Below the pieces are notes generated by a model. The model searched no databases, was not told the DNA's origin, and was given only the letters and a program-made list of their open reading frames with translations. A DNA stretch of 64,000 nt from Butyrivibrio sp. YAB3001 (lineage in GTDB: Bacteria; Bacillota; Clostridia; Lachnospirales; Lachnospiraceae): NCBI RefSeq assembly GCF_900112195.1, contig NZ_FOKR01000005.1, positions 180,091-244,090 on the forward strand. Reading direction: 5' to 3'. This document shows, in pieces, positions 54,778 through 63,032 of the stretch. Numbering within the stretch: position 1 is the first letter of the stretch; every line of letters begins with the position of its first letter. The translations under genes were made by a program, and so were the position numbers.

Positions 54778-54880
54778 ATCCCATCTGTTGTTAATTCAGT
54801 TTATCTTAAGCCTTTTCTATGAGTTCTCAAGACATTATAACACAGGATAACACGGAATAATCATGTGAATAAAGACGTTT
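54778..54880 (+). repeat. 103-bp direct repeat, copy 2
   Basis: Second copy of the repeat at 47591-47693, starting 24 bp inside the tRNA-Pro-like fragment. It is followed by a GCTCTC/GAGAGC hairpin (54908-54943) before the first gene of the element. Confidence 0.85.
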
Positions 54881-54975
54881 GAGTAGAATAAAAAGTAGAA
54901 TAAACAGCTCTCTATAAACTATCACCCAAAGTTTATGGAGAGCATTTTTGTGCTCTTCTTTTTGAAAGGAAACAC

Positions 54976-55722
54976 ATGGCAATATTAAAAAACAAAACAC
55001 AGGGAAATTACACTGTAGTTTCTCAGAACATCATGCGAGACAGGGAACTGTCTCTGACAGAGCGAGGTCTTCTTTTAACGCTCCTGTCTCTTCCGGACTA
55101 CTGGAATCTGACCATCAAAGGTCTTTCCCAGATCCTGCCTGATGGAAAAGATAAGATTCAAAAGACGCTCAACAGCCTTATTGCAAAAGGATATGTTACC
55201 AGAATACAGAGCAGGGACAGCAGCGGGCAGTTTGATTCCAACAGCCTTGAGGTCCATGAATCTCCGGTAATGGCTCCTACCCAGCCACCCAAGAAAGACG
55301 ATAAAGATAAGGAAAGTAAGGCACCATCGAAGATCACACCGTATCCTGAAAACCCGGATGCGGTAAATCGGGATACCGGAAATCCGGCTCCTGAGATTCC
55401 GACACAATATATTAATAATAAATCTAATAACCATAAAGATAATATTCATAAAGTGTGTAAGGCGGACACACTCACTGATGATGAATATGATGATCTGGTA
55501 TCTGAGTTTGGCAAAGCAAACGTTGACTACCAGATACAGCGCATCACTGATCGTGGCTATAAGGGATGCCTTAACTACGAAACTGTAAGGACCTGGTGCA
55601 GGGAACGGCTTGACAGGCCAGCTTCGTTTCAGAATTCGCCGCCGCGAAAAAATGCCTTCTGCAGTTTTAAACAGAACGAATATGACTTTGAAGAGCTGGA
55701 AAGGCAGCTCTTATGTAACTAA
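54976..55722 (+). CDS. Helix-turn-helix replication/regulatory protein
   Basis: A 248-residue protein. The N-terminal 85 residues form a winged helix (NIMRDRELSLTERGLLLTLLSLPDYWNL... KDKIQKTLNSLIAKGYVTRI) of the kind found in replication initiators and phage regulators. A Pro/Lys/Asp-rich linker follows and a C-terminal helical part. It could bind the element's origin or control its operon. It follows a terminator-like hairpin and a GAAAGG ribosome site. Confidence 0.65.
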   Translation: MAILKNKTQGNYTVVSQNIMRDRELSLTERGLLLTLLSLPDYWNLTIKGLSQILPDGKDKIQKTLNSLIAKGYVTRIQSRDSSGQFDSNSLEVHESPVMAPTQPPKKDDKDKESKAPSKITPYPENPDAVNRDTGNPAPEIPTQYINNKSNNHKDNIHKVCKADTLTDDEYDDLVSEFGKANVDYQIQRITDRGYKGCLNYETVRTWCRERLDRPASFQNSPPRKNAFCSFKQNEYDFEELERQLLCN

Positions 55723-55755
55723 AAACCAAACAAATAACATGGAGGAATTAAAGGT

Positions 55756-56685
55756 ATGAAAGATTTATATGTAGATGGAAAGTTAGTGATTGGAATTGAT
55801 CACGGTTATGGAAACATGAAAACAAGAAATTCAGTGTTTAAAAGCGGTGTTAAATCCTATAGCGATGAACCCGCTGTAGCAACCAGCGTTTTGCAGCTTG
55901 ACGGCATGTACTACGTTATAGGCGAGAGTCATAAAGTATTCATTGCCAATAAGGATGAGGACAATGACTACTATATCCTCACACTGGCTGCAATTGCCAA
56001 AGAGCTTGAGATCAGAGGCTTGCGATCATCTGATCTTATCCTTGCTGTAGGACTTCCTATTCACTGGATGTCCAAGCAGAAAAGTTCATTCAAAGATTAT
56101 CTGATGAGAAGACCTGAAGTAAACTACAGATACTGCGGAAAATATTATCACATCAGAATATGTGACGTAGCAATCTACCCTCAGGGATATGCAGCCATTG
56201 CAGCTTCTCTTGAAGACTATAAAGGAGTTCACATGCTGGCTGATATCGGTAATGGCACCATGAATACTCTGGTGATCACAAACGGACGCCCATTATCTGA
56301 TAAGAAATTTACAGATAAGATCGGCGTTCATGAGTGCGTAAAACATATCATGAATGAAGTTCAGGCGGAATGCGGAAAAATCCCTGACGAAAGCATTATT
56401 GAGGATTTCCTCATAAATGGCACCGCAGAAGTTTCAGATCGAATACAGAATGTCATGCGCAGAGAAGCAGTCAAATATACAGAAATGATATTCGATAAGC
56501 TCAGCGAGTACGAGTATGATCCGGAACTTGTAAAGCTTCATATCATTGGAGGTGGAGGCTGTCTTATCAGAAATTTTGGTGATTACGATACTTCCAGCGT
56601 AGAGATAATTGAAGATATCTGTGCAACAGCCAAGGGCTATGAGGAACTATACAATTCACAGTATCTTGCGAGGAAGGGAGCTTAA
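55756..56685 (+). CDS. parM: ParM/StbA-like actin for DNA segregation
   Basis: A 309-residue actin-fold protein with phosphate-1 motif VIGIDHGYGNMKT, phosphate-2 motif MLADIGNGTMNTLV and adenosine motif HIIGGGGCLI. Such proteins form filaments that push plasmid copies apart. On an integrated element it suggests a circular, replicating stage. It is followed within 25 bp by a ParR-like gene and two repeats that may be the centromere. Confidence 0.85.
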   Translation: MKDLYVDGKLVIGIDHGYGNMKTRNSVFKSGVKSYSDEPAVATSVLQLDGMYYVIGESHKVFIANKDEDNDYYILTLAAIAKELEIRGLRSSDLILAVGLPIHWMSKQKSSFKDYLMRRPEVNYRYCGKYYHIRICDVAIYPQGYAAIAASLEDYKGVHMLADIGNGTMNTLVITNGRPLSDKKFTDKIGVHECVKHIMNEVQAECGKIPDESIIEDFLINGTAEVSDRIQNVMRREAVKYTEMIFDKLSEYEYDPELVKLHIIGGGGCLIRNFGDYDTSSVEIIEDICATAKGYEELYNSQYLARKGA

Positions 56686-56708
56686 GCTCTCTTCCGTGAG
56701 GTAATGTC

Positions 56709-57071
56709 ATGGAAGAAAAAAGACTAAGCATAAGATTTAGAATGGATAACCCTCAAGACAGGAAAGCCTGGGACTTATTACAGATACTATCTGCCAAAGA
56801 AAACACTTCCAAGAATGCAGTTGCCTTAAAGCTCATCTGTAAAGGTGCAGATGCTTGTGACACTCCTGGAAACAGTGCTTTGGACCTAATTGCCAACCAG
56901 ATAGCAGATCTTGTAGCTAACAAACTATTGGCAAATGCAGGAAGCGTCAATTTCATTCCCGCAAGTAATAGCGAAGCGGCTGAAAAAGAAGCAAAAGCCG
57001 TTTCGGAACCGGATGATGATGAAATCAGAACTGTCAGCAAAGAAGCCCTTAGCTTTCTCGATGATTTTTAA
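56709..57071 (+). CDS. ParR-like centromere-binding adaptor
   Basis: A 120-residue protein with an N-terminal ribbon-helix-helix pattern (KRLSIRFRMDNPQDRKAWDLL, then NAVALKLI) and an acidic C-terminal tail ending ALSFLDDF, as in ParR partners that link DNA to the actin filament. The assignment rests on pattern and on its place after the ParM-like gene. Confidence 0.65.
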   Translation: MEEKRLSIRFRMDNPQDRKAWDLLQILSAKENTSKNAVALKLICKGADACDTPGNSALDLIANQIADLVANKLLANAGSVNFIPASNSEAAEKEAKAVSEPDDDEIRTVSKEALSFLDDF

Positions 57072-57073
57072 TA

Positions 57074-57135
57074 TGGCATCAATATGATGTCACTATAAAA
57101 GAGTTAATGGCATTAAAGTGATGCCATCTATAAAA
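57074..57135 (+). repeat. Two imperfect 27-28-bp direct repeats, candidate centromere
   Basis: TGGCATCAATATGATGTCAC...ATAAAA (57074-57100) and TGGCATTAAAGTGATGCCAT...ATAAAA (57108-57135). Each unit also has internal dyad character. They start three bases after the ParR-like stop, a plausible parC site. Confidence 0.6.
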
Positions 57136-57721
57136 ACCTTCTCGCTTGAGCGAGGCGATTTACCAGAAATGATATAGGCGCTATTCGCACCAATATCATT
57201 TCTTCCCGAACCGCAGATACCCGACCACTTCGAAGGGGCAAATAGTCCACTGGACTGTTTGCTCCTTCTTCGTTTGTCAGTATGAAGAACATGAACATCA
57301 CTGCCTACCGGAACTGATATTCATGCTCTCCATACCGGCATCGTGTATCTCCTCCCGGGCAAATCGCAAAAGCACAATTTTTCCTCCGCCGCCCGCCGCA
57401 GCCTGTCTGCCGACGGAGAAAAAATAGGCAAGTTTCGCAAAGTGGCAAGCCACATTGCACCGCTTCATCGAAAACGCCTATCGGCATTTTCTCTTTCGCT
57501 AAACTTGCCAGTGGGCTTTGCCCCCTTGGAACCCCCAGCAAGGTTTTCCGACCTCTTCACACCGGAGCCGGCAGACTATCATCCGACCACAAAATCATCC
57601 CCCGGATGTTTTTTCAGTCCTCGCCAGCCAGCCTAAGGGCTCTGCCCTTGCATCCCGCCAAAGGGACTCGCTCTCCTTTGGCGGGATGCAAAAAAACGTA
57701 TATGAAAGGAATTTAAGAATC
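57136..57721 (+). other. Non-coding, GC-rich segment with inverted repeats, probable oriT region
   Basis: No convincing gene. Inverted repeats: AGAAATGATAT/ATATCATTTCT (57165-57203), GGCAAGTTT/AAACTTGCC (57427-57509) and a perfect 15-bp stem GCATCCCGCCAAAGG/complement (57650-57689). The last lies just before MobC and is the best oriT candidate; the base composition is clearly higher in GC than the flanks. Confidence 0.55.
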
Positions 57722-58099
57722 TTGTCTAAAGCAAAACGAAAAAGAAATAGAGCAATAACCGTAAGAATGAAGGAATCTGAGTATATGGAACTTGTTAACA
57801 AAGTAAAAGAGTCCGGGCTATCGCAGCAGGACTTCATCATCAGGGCTGTTCATGGTGGAACCATTATCTCTTCTGATGAAATTGCAGCATTAAAGGAAAC
57901 CAATAAAATATTTGCAGACTTTGTAAAACAGCTCCGCGGAATGGGAACTAACCTAAATCAGATGGCTCATGTTGCAAATGGCCAGGGCCTGCTCCCAACC
58001 GAAAACAGAATTGAAGGCATTGTAGATCAGATCGGTGACTTCAGAAAGGAGGGCGAGGATATATGGCTATCAATAAGGTCGTCAATCACTCTACCATGA
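57722..58099 (+). CDS. mobC: MobC-like relaxosome protein
   Basis: A 125-residue basic protein with an N-terminal ribbon-helix-helix (KRKRNRAITVRMKESEY) and a MobC segment (FADFVKQLRGMGTNLNQMAHVANGQG). It binds oriT and helps the relaxase to open it. The frame is open to 57518, but that part crosses the oriT-like hairpin. TTG 57722 behind AAAGGAA is the best start. Its 3' end overlaps the relaxase start by 37 bp. Confidence 0.85.
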   Translation: MSKAKRKRNRAITVRMKESEYMELVNKVKESGLSQQDFIIRAVHGGTIISSDEIAALKETNKIFADFVKQLRGMGTNLNQMAHVANGQGLLPTENRIEGIVDQIGDFRKEGEDIWLSIRSSITLP

Positions 58100-59280
58100 G
58101 CCACGGTGCCATGCGGAACTGTCTCGAATATGTCCTTAGGGAAGAAAAGCTGCGCGAGCATTACAAAGAAATCTTAGGTCCTTATGCTCCTGAAGAAATA
58201 ACTCCGTTTGAAGTCTATCAGACCTGGCTTGAAGAAAAGAAGCTTTGGGACAAGGATAATGGCAGAATGTATGCTCACAATATCATCAGCTTCCATGGTG
58301 ATGAGAAGGTCACTCCGGCAGAAGTCCTTGAAATAGGAAAAGAGTTTGCTGAAAAGTTCTTCCCGGATCACCAGAGCGTAATAGCGGTTCATCAGGATAA
58401 GGATCACCTTCACTGTCACATTGTTACTAACAGCGTGTCATATATAGATGGCCTGAAGCTCCATCAGAGCAAAAAGGATCTCGAACAGCAGAAAGTATTT
58501 ACCAACAACCTCTGTTTGGGGCGAGGTCTTACCATTGCCGAAAAGGGTAAGCACTTCGATGGGACGCCGATAGAACAGGGTGAAATCATTGCATGGAGCA
58601 AAGATAAATACAATCTACTCATCAATGATTCCAAAAAGAGCTTTGTGGTAGACTGTGCTATTGCACTTATGGATGTCATCCCAATATCAGCAAGCCGCGA
58701 AGAGTTTATTTCCGGAATGAAAGAAAAAGGCTGGACCGTGGACTGGACAGACAAAAGAAAACACATTGTATTTCAGAATGAAAATGGAGATAAAGTCCGT
58801 GATACCAATATTGAAAAGACCTTTGCTGGTCTACAGGTAAATAAGGAGGCACTTATAAATGAATTTGAAAGACAGAATGAAAGCAGACTCTGTGATAACA
58901 GAGCAGACGAAGAAAGAGAATCTTCAGCAGAACTCATCCCAGCAGACTTCGAGCGATACTACGAAGAGGTTGAATCAGCCATCGCTGGAATCGGTGGTGG
59001 AGGCTCAGTCAGAAGCAATTCAGAAACTGACAGCGGAGAATCATCTGAAGGACGAGACGATAGAAGATCTGAGGAATCAGACACAGATAGACTTGTCAGA
59101 GATGTCAGAGCTGAGATCAGTAATAGCAGAACTCAGAGCAGAGATCTCATCAGTGCAGAACGTAAATCAGTCGATCGTGAAAGAGAACGACGACTTGAGG
59201 AACAGCGCAGGGCTCATGAGCAGGAAAGAGCAGCAGAAGCTCGTAGAAAAGCTCACCACCACTCAGGACCTTCTCTCTGA
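58063..59280 (+). CDS. mobA: MOBP-type relaxase/mobilisation nuclease
   Basis: A 405-residue relaxase with the catalytic Tyr region near the start (NCLEYVLREEK) and the metal site HQDKDHLHCHIVTNSV (about 110-125). It nicks oriT and stays bound to the 5' end for transfer. GGAGG about 10 bases before ATG 58063 supports the start. The C-terminal 140 residues are Arg/Ser/Glu-rich and share their DNA with the next gene in another frame. Confidence 0.9.
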   Translation: MAINKVVNHSTMSHGAMRNCLEYVLREEKLREHYKEILGPYAPEEITPFEVYQTWLEEKKLWDKDNGRMYAHNIISFHGDEKVTPAEVLEIGKEFAEKFFPDHQSVIAVHQDKDHLHCHIVTNSVSYIDGLKLHQSKKDLEQQKVFTNNLCLGRGLTIAEKGKHFDGTPIEQGEIIAWSKDKYNLLINDSKKSFVVDCAIALMDVIPISASREEFISGMKEKGWTVDWTDKRKHIVFQNENGDKVRDTNIEKTFAGLQVNKEALINEFERQNESRLCDNRADEERESSAELIPADFERYYEEVESAIAGIGGGGSVRSNSETDSGESSEGRDDRRSEESDTDRLVRDVRAEISNSRTQSRDLISAERKSVDRERERRLEEQRRAHEQERAAEARRKAHHHSGPSL

Positions 59281-59995
59281 TACTAAGAAACTGGTCAACA
59301 TGTCCAATGTTACGGCCGTAGAAAATGCCCAGGCAGCCAAACAGGCTGCCGAGGCTAAGGCCAGACAGGATATTGCAAACTGCAAAGAAGAAGCAAACTG
59401 CAAAGTCTCTGAAGCAGTAAAAGCAAAAAATGATACGATCAAAGTTGCCAATGCAAAAATCAAAGCAGCCAAGAAGAGCCAGCAGATAGCCTGGGACTCA
59501 CTTATCGCAACTCTGTTTTGCTGCCTCATGGCATATCCCGTCTTCTTAGAAGATGTATGGGAGTTCATATCAGCTCCCATTATATTGGCTTGGGATAGTT
59601 TGAACATCTATGCAAAATGGATGGCAACACCTTATTATTCCAAGTTTGTAGATGGCACTGAAAAACTCTATGCTTATACTCCCGGAACAGCATGGCTTTT
59701 GAGAATACTATCATTTGCCTTGCTGATTACCATTATTGCCGGAATCTGCTACGGGCTTTATAAGCTGTGGCTATATTATAGGAAGAGATGGTGTAACCTA
59801 TCACTTCGAGTGTTGCTTGTATCTTTGGCAGCAATCATCGTATTCGGTCCAGTACTCAAAAAACTTTTAAGTATCAATTTGATCCTGATCGTAGGAATTC
59901 TACAGGTACTGTACCTCGGAGTTCTTATATATCTTGATGGATACTTCGATAGCAGGTACAAAACAAATGAATGGATACGAATTCAAAAAAAATAA
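58859..59995 (+). CDS. Coiled-coil membrane protein overlapping the relaxase gene (DUF6040-like)
   Basis: A 378-residue protein. Residues 1-205 are a long coiled coil (AIQKLTAENHLKDETIEDLRN and later Ala/Lys heptads). Three to four membrane helices follow (IATLFCCLMAYPVF; LLRILSFALLITIIAG; LRVLLVSLAAIIVF). AAGGAGG nine bases before ATG 58859 is one of the best ribosome sites in the window and lies inside the relaxase gene. The first 422 bp are coding in two frames. The function is unknown; similar genes often follow relaxases in Firmicutes elements. Confidence 0.75.
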   Translation: MNLKDRMKADSVITEQTKKENLQQNSSQQTSSDTTKRLNQPSLESVVEAQSEAIQKLTAENHLKDETIEDLRNQTQIDLSEMSELRSVIAELRAEISSVQNVNQSIVKENDDLRNSAGLMSRKEQQKLVEKLTTTQDLLSDTKKLVNMSNVTAVENAQAAKQAAEAKARQDIANCKEEANCKVSEAVKAKNDTIKVANAKIKAAKKSQQIAWDSLIATLFCCLMAYPVFLEDVWEFISAPIILAWDSLNIYAKWMATPYYSKFVDGTEKLYAYTPGTAWLLRILSFALLITIIAGICYGLYKLWLYYRKRWCNLSLRVLLVSLAAIIVFGPVLKKLLSINLILIVGILQVLYLGVLIYLDGYFDSRYKTNEWIRIQKK

Positions 59996-60001
59996 TGAAA
60001 G

Positions 60002-60038
60002 AAGCCTTCCGGGTATATGATCACTACCTGGAAGGCTT
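60002..60038. terminator. Terminator between the mobilisable element operon and leftward genes
   Basis: AAGCCTTCC-x-GGTA pairs with TACC-x-GGAAGGCTT, a 13-bp interrupted stem seven bases after the stop of the membrane protein gene. T-rich on both strands, so possibly bidirectional. Confidence 0.6.
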
Positions 60039-60052
60039 ATCTTAAAGTAATT

Positions 60053-60298
60053 TCATATATTGATTCCAAGAAGCGCTGTACTGCTTTTATCCCACCAAAG
60101 GCCTATAGCACCTACTCTTCGAAGAACTCGCCATGCGATATAGTCATCTTCACTTTTGCATGGATTATCTGCCTTAAGAATGTCTTCTGAAATATGCCTC
60201 TGTGCCAAATCATAGTATTTACGGTTGCCCTTTTTATGGTGTATTACAAGATCGCCATCCGTATCATGATTTCCAAATATCCTGCCACAGTTCTTCAT
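60053..60298 (-). CDS. Small protein of unknown function
   Basis: An 81-codon frame overlapping the NUDIX stop by 35 bp. It reads HDTDGDLVIHHKKGNRKYYDLAQRH and ends LRRVGAIGLWWDKSSTALLGINI. I recognise no family. It may be coupled to NUDIX translation or be the remnant of a longer gene. No good ribosome site is seen for its ATG. Confidence 0.4.
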   Translation of the reverse strand: MKNCGRIFGNHDTDGDLVIHHKKGNRKYYDLAQRHISEDILKADNPCKSEDDYIAWRVLRRVGAIGLWWDKSSTALLGINI

Positions 60299-60716
60299 GC
60301 TGCTTACAGAATAAAACCGGTTTATCTTCTTTGGAAAAGTACTTTAGTTCCAATGTTTCTTCATTATCACAGCGCAGTTCTCCGCCAACAGCCTGTAATT
60401 TAAAAACTATGAATATACTATGGGCTTTGTCACCATTTGGATATTTCATGTCACTATCAGTATAGATTCCAATAATATCTCCTACTTCAACGTCAAGTCC
60501 GGTTTCTTCTTTGGCCTCACGTATTGCTGCTTGTTGAGGAGTCTCTCCAAGCTCAATAGCACCTCCTGTGAATCCCCATTTATTACTGTCTCCCCGCCTT
60601 TGAAGAAGTACTTCGCCTTTATCATTAAAGATACATCCGCCTGCAAATACAAGTATTACCTTTTCATGACCAACCTTGCTTCTAATCCAACCAATATAAT
60701 CCAGTGAACTATTCAT
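60264..60716 (-). CDS. NUDIX hydrolase (MutT-like)
   Basis: A 150-residue NUDIX protein with KWGFTGGAIELGET followed by AIREAKEETGLDVEVGD. The LLQRRGDSN segment before the box is typical of MutT/NTP pyrophosphatases. The substrate is unknown. Its ATG overlaps the stop of a 41-codon frame upstream (ATGA). It lies left of the terminator at 60893-60933. Confidence 0.85.
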   Translation of the reverse strand: MNSSLDYIGWIRSKVGHEKVILVFAGGCIFNDKGEVLLQRRGDSNKWGFTGGAIELGETPQQAAIREAKEETGLDVEVGDIIGIYTDSDMKYPNGDKAHSIFIVFKLQAVGGELRCDNEETLELKYFSKEDKPVLFCKQHEELWQDIWKS

Positions 60717-60838
60717 GTGTTTTTCATTCCTTTTGTAAAGACTACATTTTTTAATAAATGATAAGATATCTCTTGTGCCTCAGAGTAATCATTTATTCCA
60801 TATCCAGCTAATATAGCCAATACTTTTTCTTTTTCCAT
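60713..60838 (-). CDS. 41-residue small ORF coupled to the NUDIX gene
   Basis: ATG 60838 to TGA 60713 encodes MEKEKVLAILAGYGINDYSE and ends in FTKGMKNT. Its stop overlaps the NUDIX start as ATGA, the usual sign of translational coupling. No strong ribosome site is visible and no family is recognised. Confidence 0.4.
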   Translation of the reverse strand: MEKEKVLAILAGYGINDYSEAQEISYHLLKNVVFTKGMKNT

Positions 60839-60892
60839 AAATACTAAACATCAAATGTTTCAAAATTCTTATTAAAAACCATTGTATCAAAA

Positions 60893-60933
60893 AAGGCAGT
60901 GAACTTATATATCAAGTTGCTGCCTTCTCCAAA
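60893..60933 (-). terminator. Terminator of the leftward remnant
   Basis: AAGGCAG-x-AACTT pairs with AAGTT-x-CTGCCTT, followed on the minus strand by T6. Confidence 0.7.
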
Positions 60934-60952
60934 TCATACCTTATATTAATTC

Positions 60953-61183
60953 TTAGCGTACATCTCTTATTTCCTCGTCGCCATCCTTATGAGGAAGATT
61001 CATGATTCCATCTTCTTCCTTATCATTTTCAATTCCGAACTCCTCCTCATAGATTGAACTGCTGATGAGTTCTTCCACAGGTTGCAGGAATCTAACAGGA
61101 ACATATATTCCATCAATAAAGAGCTTCTTCTGCTCATCATTCGTGCAAAATGGGAATGTTGCTCTAGTTTCATTATAACGTCC
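60953..61183 (-). pseudogene. Gene 3' remnant of unknown family
   Basis: An open frame of 77 codons without a start reads FCTNDEQKKLFIDGIYVPVR and ends in an acidic tail GDEEIRDVR. A stop (TGA 61184-61186) lies just upstream and the gene at 61192 begins beyond it. A real terminator follows, so this is probably the tail of a gene whose 5' part was lost. Confidence 0.45.
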
Positions 61184-61191
61184 TCATTCTT

Positions 61192-63015
61192 TTAATTATG
61201 CTGAATAACAGCTTTAATTCTTCTTATTCCACTTGCGCATGCTTGCTCCTTTACAATATGGAAATGGCCTAATTCAGCAGTATTCTTAGCGTGAGGTCCT
61301 CCACAAATCTCTTTGCTATATCCTTCAATTTCATAAACATACACAAAATCATTATACTTTTGACTAAAGAATCCAAGAGCACCTGAAGCTTTTGCATCTT
61401 CATATGACATTTCTTTTTTGATAACGTCAATTTTTTCATCAATAGCCTTATTTACTATATTTTCTACTTCACTAAGCTCCTGATCAGAAACTTTTCTATT
61501 GAAGCTAAAATCAAATCTAAGACGCTCACTGGTTATATTGCTTCCTTTTTGCTGTACCTCTTCCCCGAGTACTTTACGAAGAGCTGCTTGCAATAAATGA
61601 GTAGCGTTATGTAGTCTTGCGGTCTCTTCAGTGTCGTCAGCCAGTCCTCCTTTGAATTTTCCTTCTGCACCCTTCCTTGATTTTTCCTGGTGTCTTACGA
61701 ATAACTCTTTAAATCCATTAGTATCAACTGTTACACCCTGTTCCGACGCAATTTCTTCCGTCATTTCTATTGGAAACCCGAATGTATCGAATAATTTAAA
61801 AGCATCTTCAGCAGACAGCTCTTTTTTATCACCAAGACTTGCAAGATATTTATTTAGCATTTTCATTCCTGATTCTATAGTTTTTGCGAACTTGAGGCGT
61901 TCACTTCTCAAAACACTTTTTACTTGTTCCAAGTTTTCTATTACTTCCGGATAATACTCTCCCATGATAACTGAGATTGTTTCAATTATCTCAATATCGA
62001 AATCACTATTTATATCGATTCCTAAGATCTTAGCATAACGTAGCATTCTTCGAATCAGCCTTCTTAGTACATAGCCCTGATCCGTATTAGAAGGCACTAT
62101 TCCAGCTTTATCAGATGCAATCATAAGAATTGATCTGCAGTGATCAGCAACTATTCTCATTGCGCGTTCATTGCTCTGGTCATACTCTTTTCCGGACAAT
62201 TCGCATATTTTTGTAATTATAGGCCACCAGATTTCAGTTCTATAATTATCATCAACGCCTGACAATGCAGCCGTTGCACGTTCTACGCCCATTCCTGTAT
62301 CTACGTTCTTTTGTTTTAATTCAATAAACTCCCCTGTCTTAAGATGCTCAAACTGCATGAAAACGTTATTCCAGATTTCTACCCATCTGTCATCTGAAGT
62401 ATCAAAATGTTCAGGAGGCTGTTCTGTAGTATCACTCCAATAAAATATCTCTGTATCAGAACCGCATGGACCCAGCTGATCAAGTGATGGCCACCAGTTG
62501 TTTTCCGCCGGCAGATATGCTACGTGCTTAGGAGATATCCCAAGTGAAATCCAGCAATTAGCAGCCTCTTCATCTCTAGGAACAACATCATTACCCTCAA
62601 ACACAGTAACAGCAAGATAATCAGTTGAAATACCAAGGATTTTGGTCAGAAATTCAAAACTCCATTCAATAGCTTCATGTTTGAAATAATCTCCTAGCGA
62701 CCAGTTTCCTAGCATCTCAAAAAAGGTATGATGCGTTTTGTCTCCAACTTCTTCAAGATCGGTTAAACGAAAGCACTTTTGATAATCAACCAGTCTTTTT
62801 CCAAGTGGATGCGGATTTCCCAGCAAAAATGGTACTAAAGGCTGCATGCCAGCTGTGTTAAATAAGCAAGATGGATCATTTTCCGGAACAACTGATGCAG
62901 AATCAATTTGTTTATGATCTTTTGAAACAAAAAAATCGATATACTTTTTCTTCAATCCTATTTTGCTCTCATAAATTCCCCCTTCATTTTTGTTGTTTGA
63001 CTTAGTTGTATTCAT
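61192..63015 (-). CDS. alaS: Alanyl-tRNA synthetase, short form without the C-Ala domain
   Basis: The 607-residue protein has the class II core (THHTFFEMLGNWSLGDYFK; VDTGMGVERATAALSG; GYVLRRLIRRMLRY) and the editing domain with HNATHLLQAAL and CGGPHAKNTAELGHF. It ends there, some 260 residues short of a normal AlaS, so the C-Ala domain is absent. It may charge tRNA-Ala as a second enzyme, or act on an alanine analogue. AGGAGG eight bases upstream fixes the start. It has a structured leader with terminator. Confidence 0.9.
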   Translation of the reverse strand: MNTTKSNNKNEGGIYESKIGLKKKYIDFFVSKDHKQIDSASVVPENDPSCLFNTAGMQPLVPFLLGNPHPLGKRLVDYQKCFRLTDLEEVGDKTHHTFFEMLGNWSLGDYFKHEAIEWSFEFLTKILGISTDYLAVTVFEGNDVVPRDEEAANCWISLGISPKHVAYLPAENNWWPSLDQLGPCGSDTEIFYWSDTTEQPPEHFDTSDDRWVEIWNNVFMQFEHLKTGEFIELKQKNVDTGMGVERATAALSGVDDNYRTEIWWPIITKICELSGKEYDQSNERAMRIVADHCRSILMIASDKAGIVPSNTDQGYVLRRLIRRMLRYAKILGIDINSDFDIEIIETISVIMGEYYPEVIENLEQVKSVLRSERLKFAKTIESGMKMLNKYLASLGDKKELSAEDAFKLFDTFGFPIEMTEEIASEQGVTVDTNGFKELFVRHQEKSRKGAEGKFKGGLADDTEETARLHNATHLLQAALRKVLGEEVQQKGSNITSERLRFDFSFNRKVSDQELSEVENIVNKAIDEKIDVIKKEMSYEDAKASGALGFFSQKYNDFVYVYEIEGYSKEICGGPHAKNTAELGHFHIVKEQACASGIRRIKAVIQHN

Positions 63016-63032
63016 ACATTTCTCCTCCTGGG

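Larger units (their letters stand above)
54713..59995 (+). mobile_element. Mobilisable element with plasmid-type segregation genes (left part)
   Basis: Rightward genes behind an att-like tRNA fragment: an HTH protein, ParM-like actin, ParR-like adaptor, MobC, MOBP-type relaxase and a coiled-coil membrane protein. Centromere-like repeats and an oriT-like hairpin lie between them. No integrase is seen up to 64 kb, so it lies further right or has been lost; the right end is unknown. Confidence 0.7.

Noticed and set aside
57305..57636. Open frames on both strands in the GC-rich segment
   Set aside because: They lack ribosome sites, have no protein-like composition and cross inverted repeats of the oriT region.
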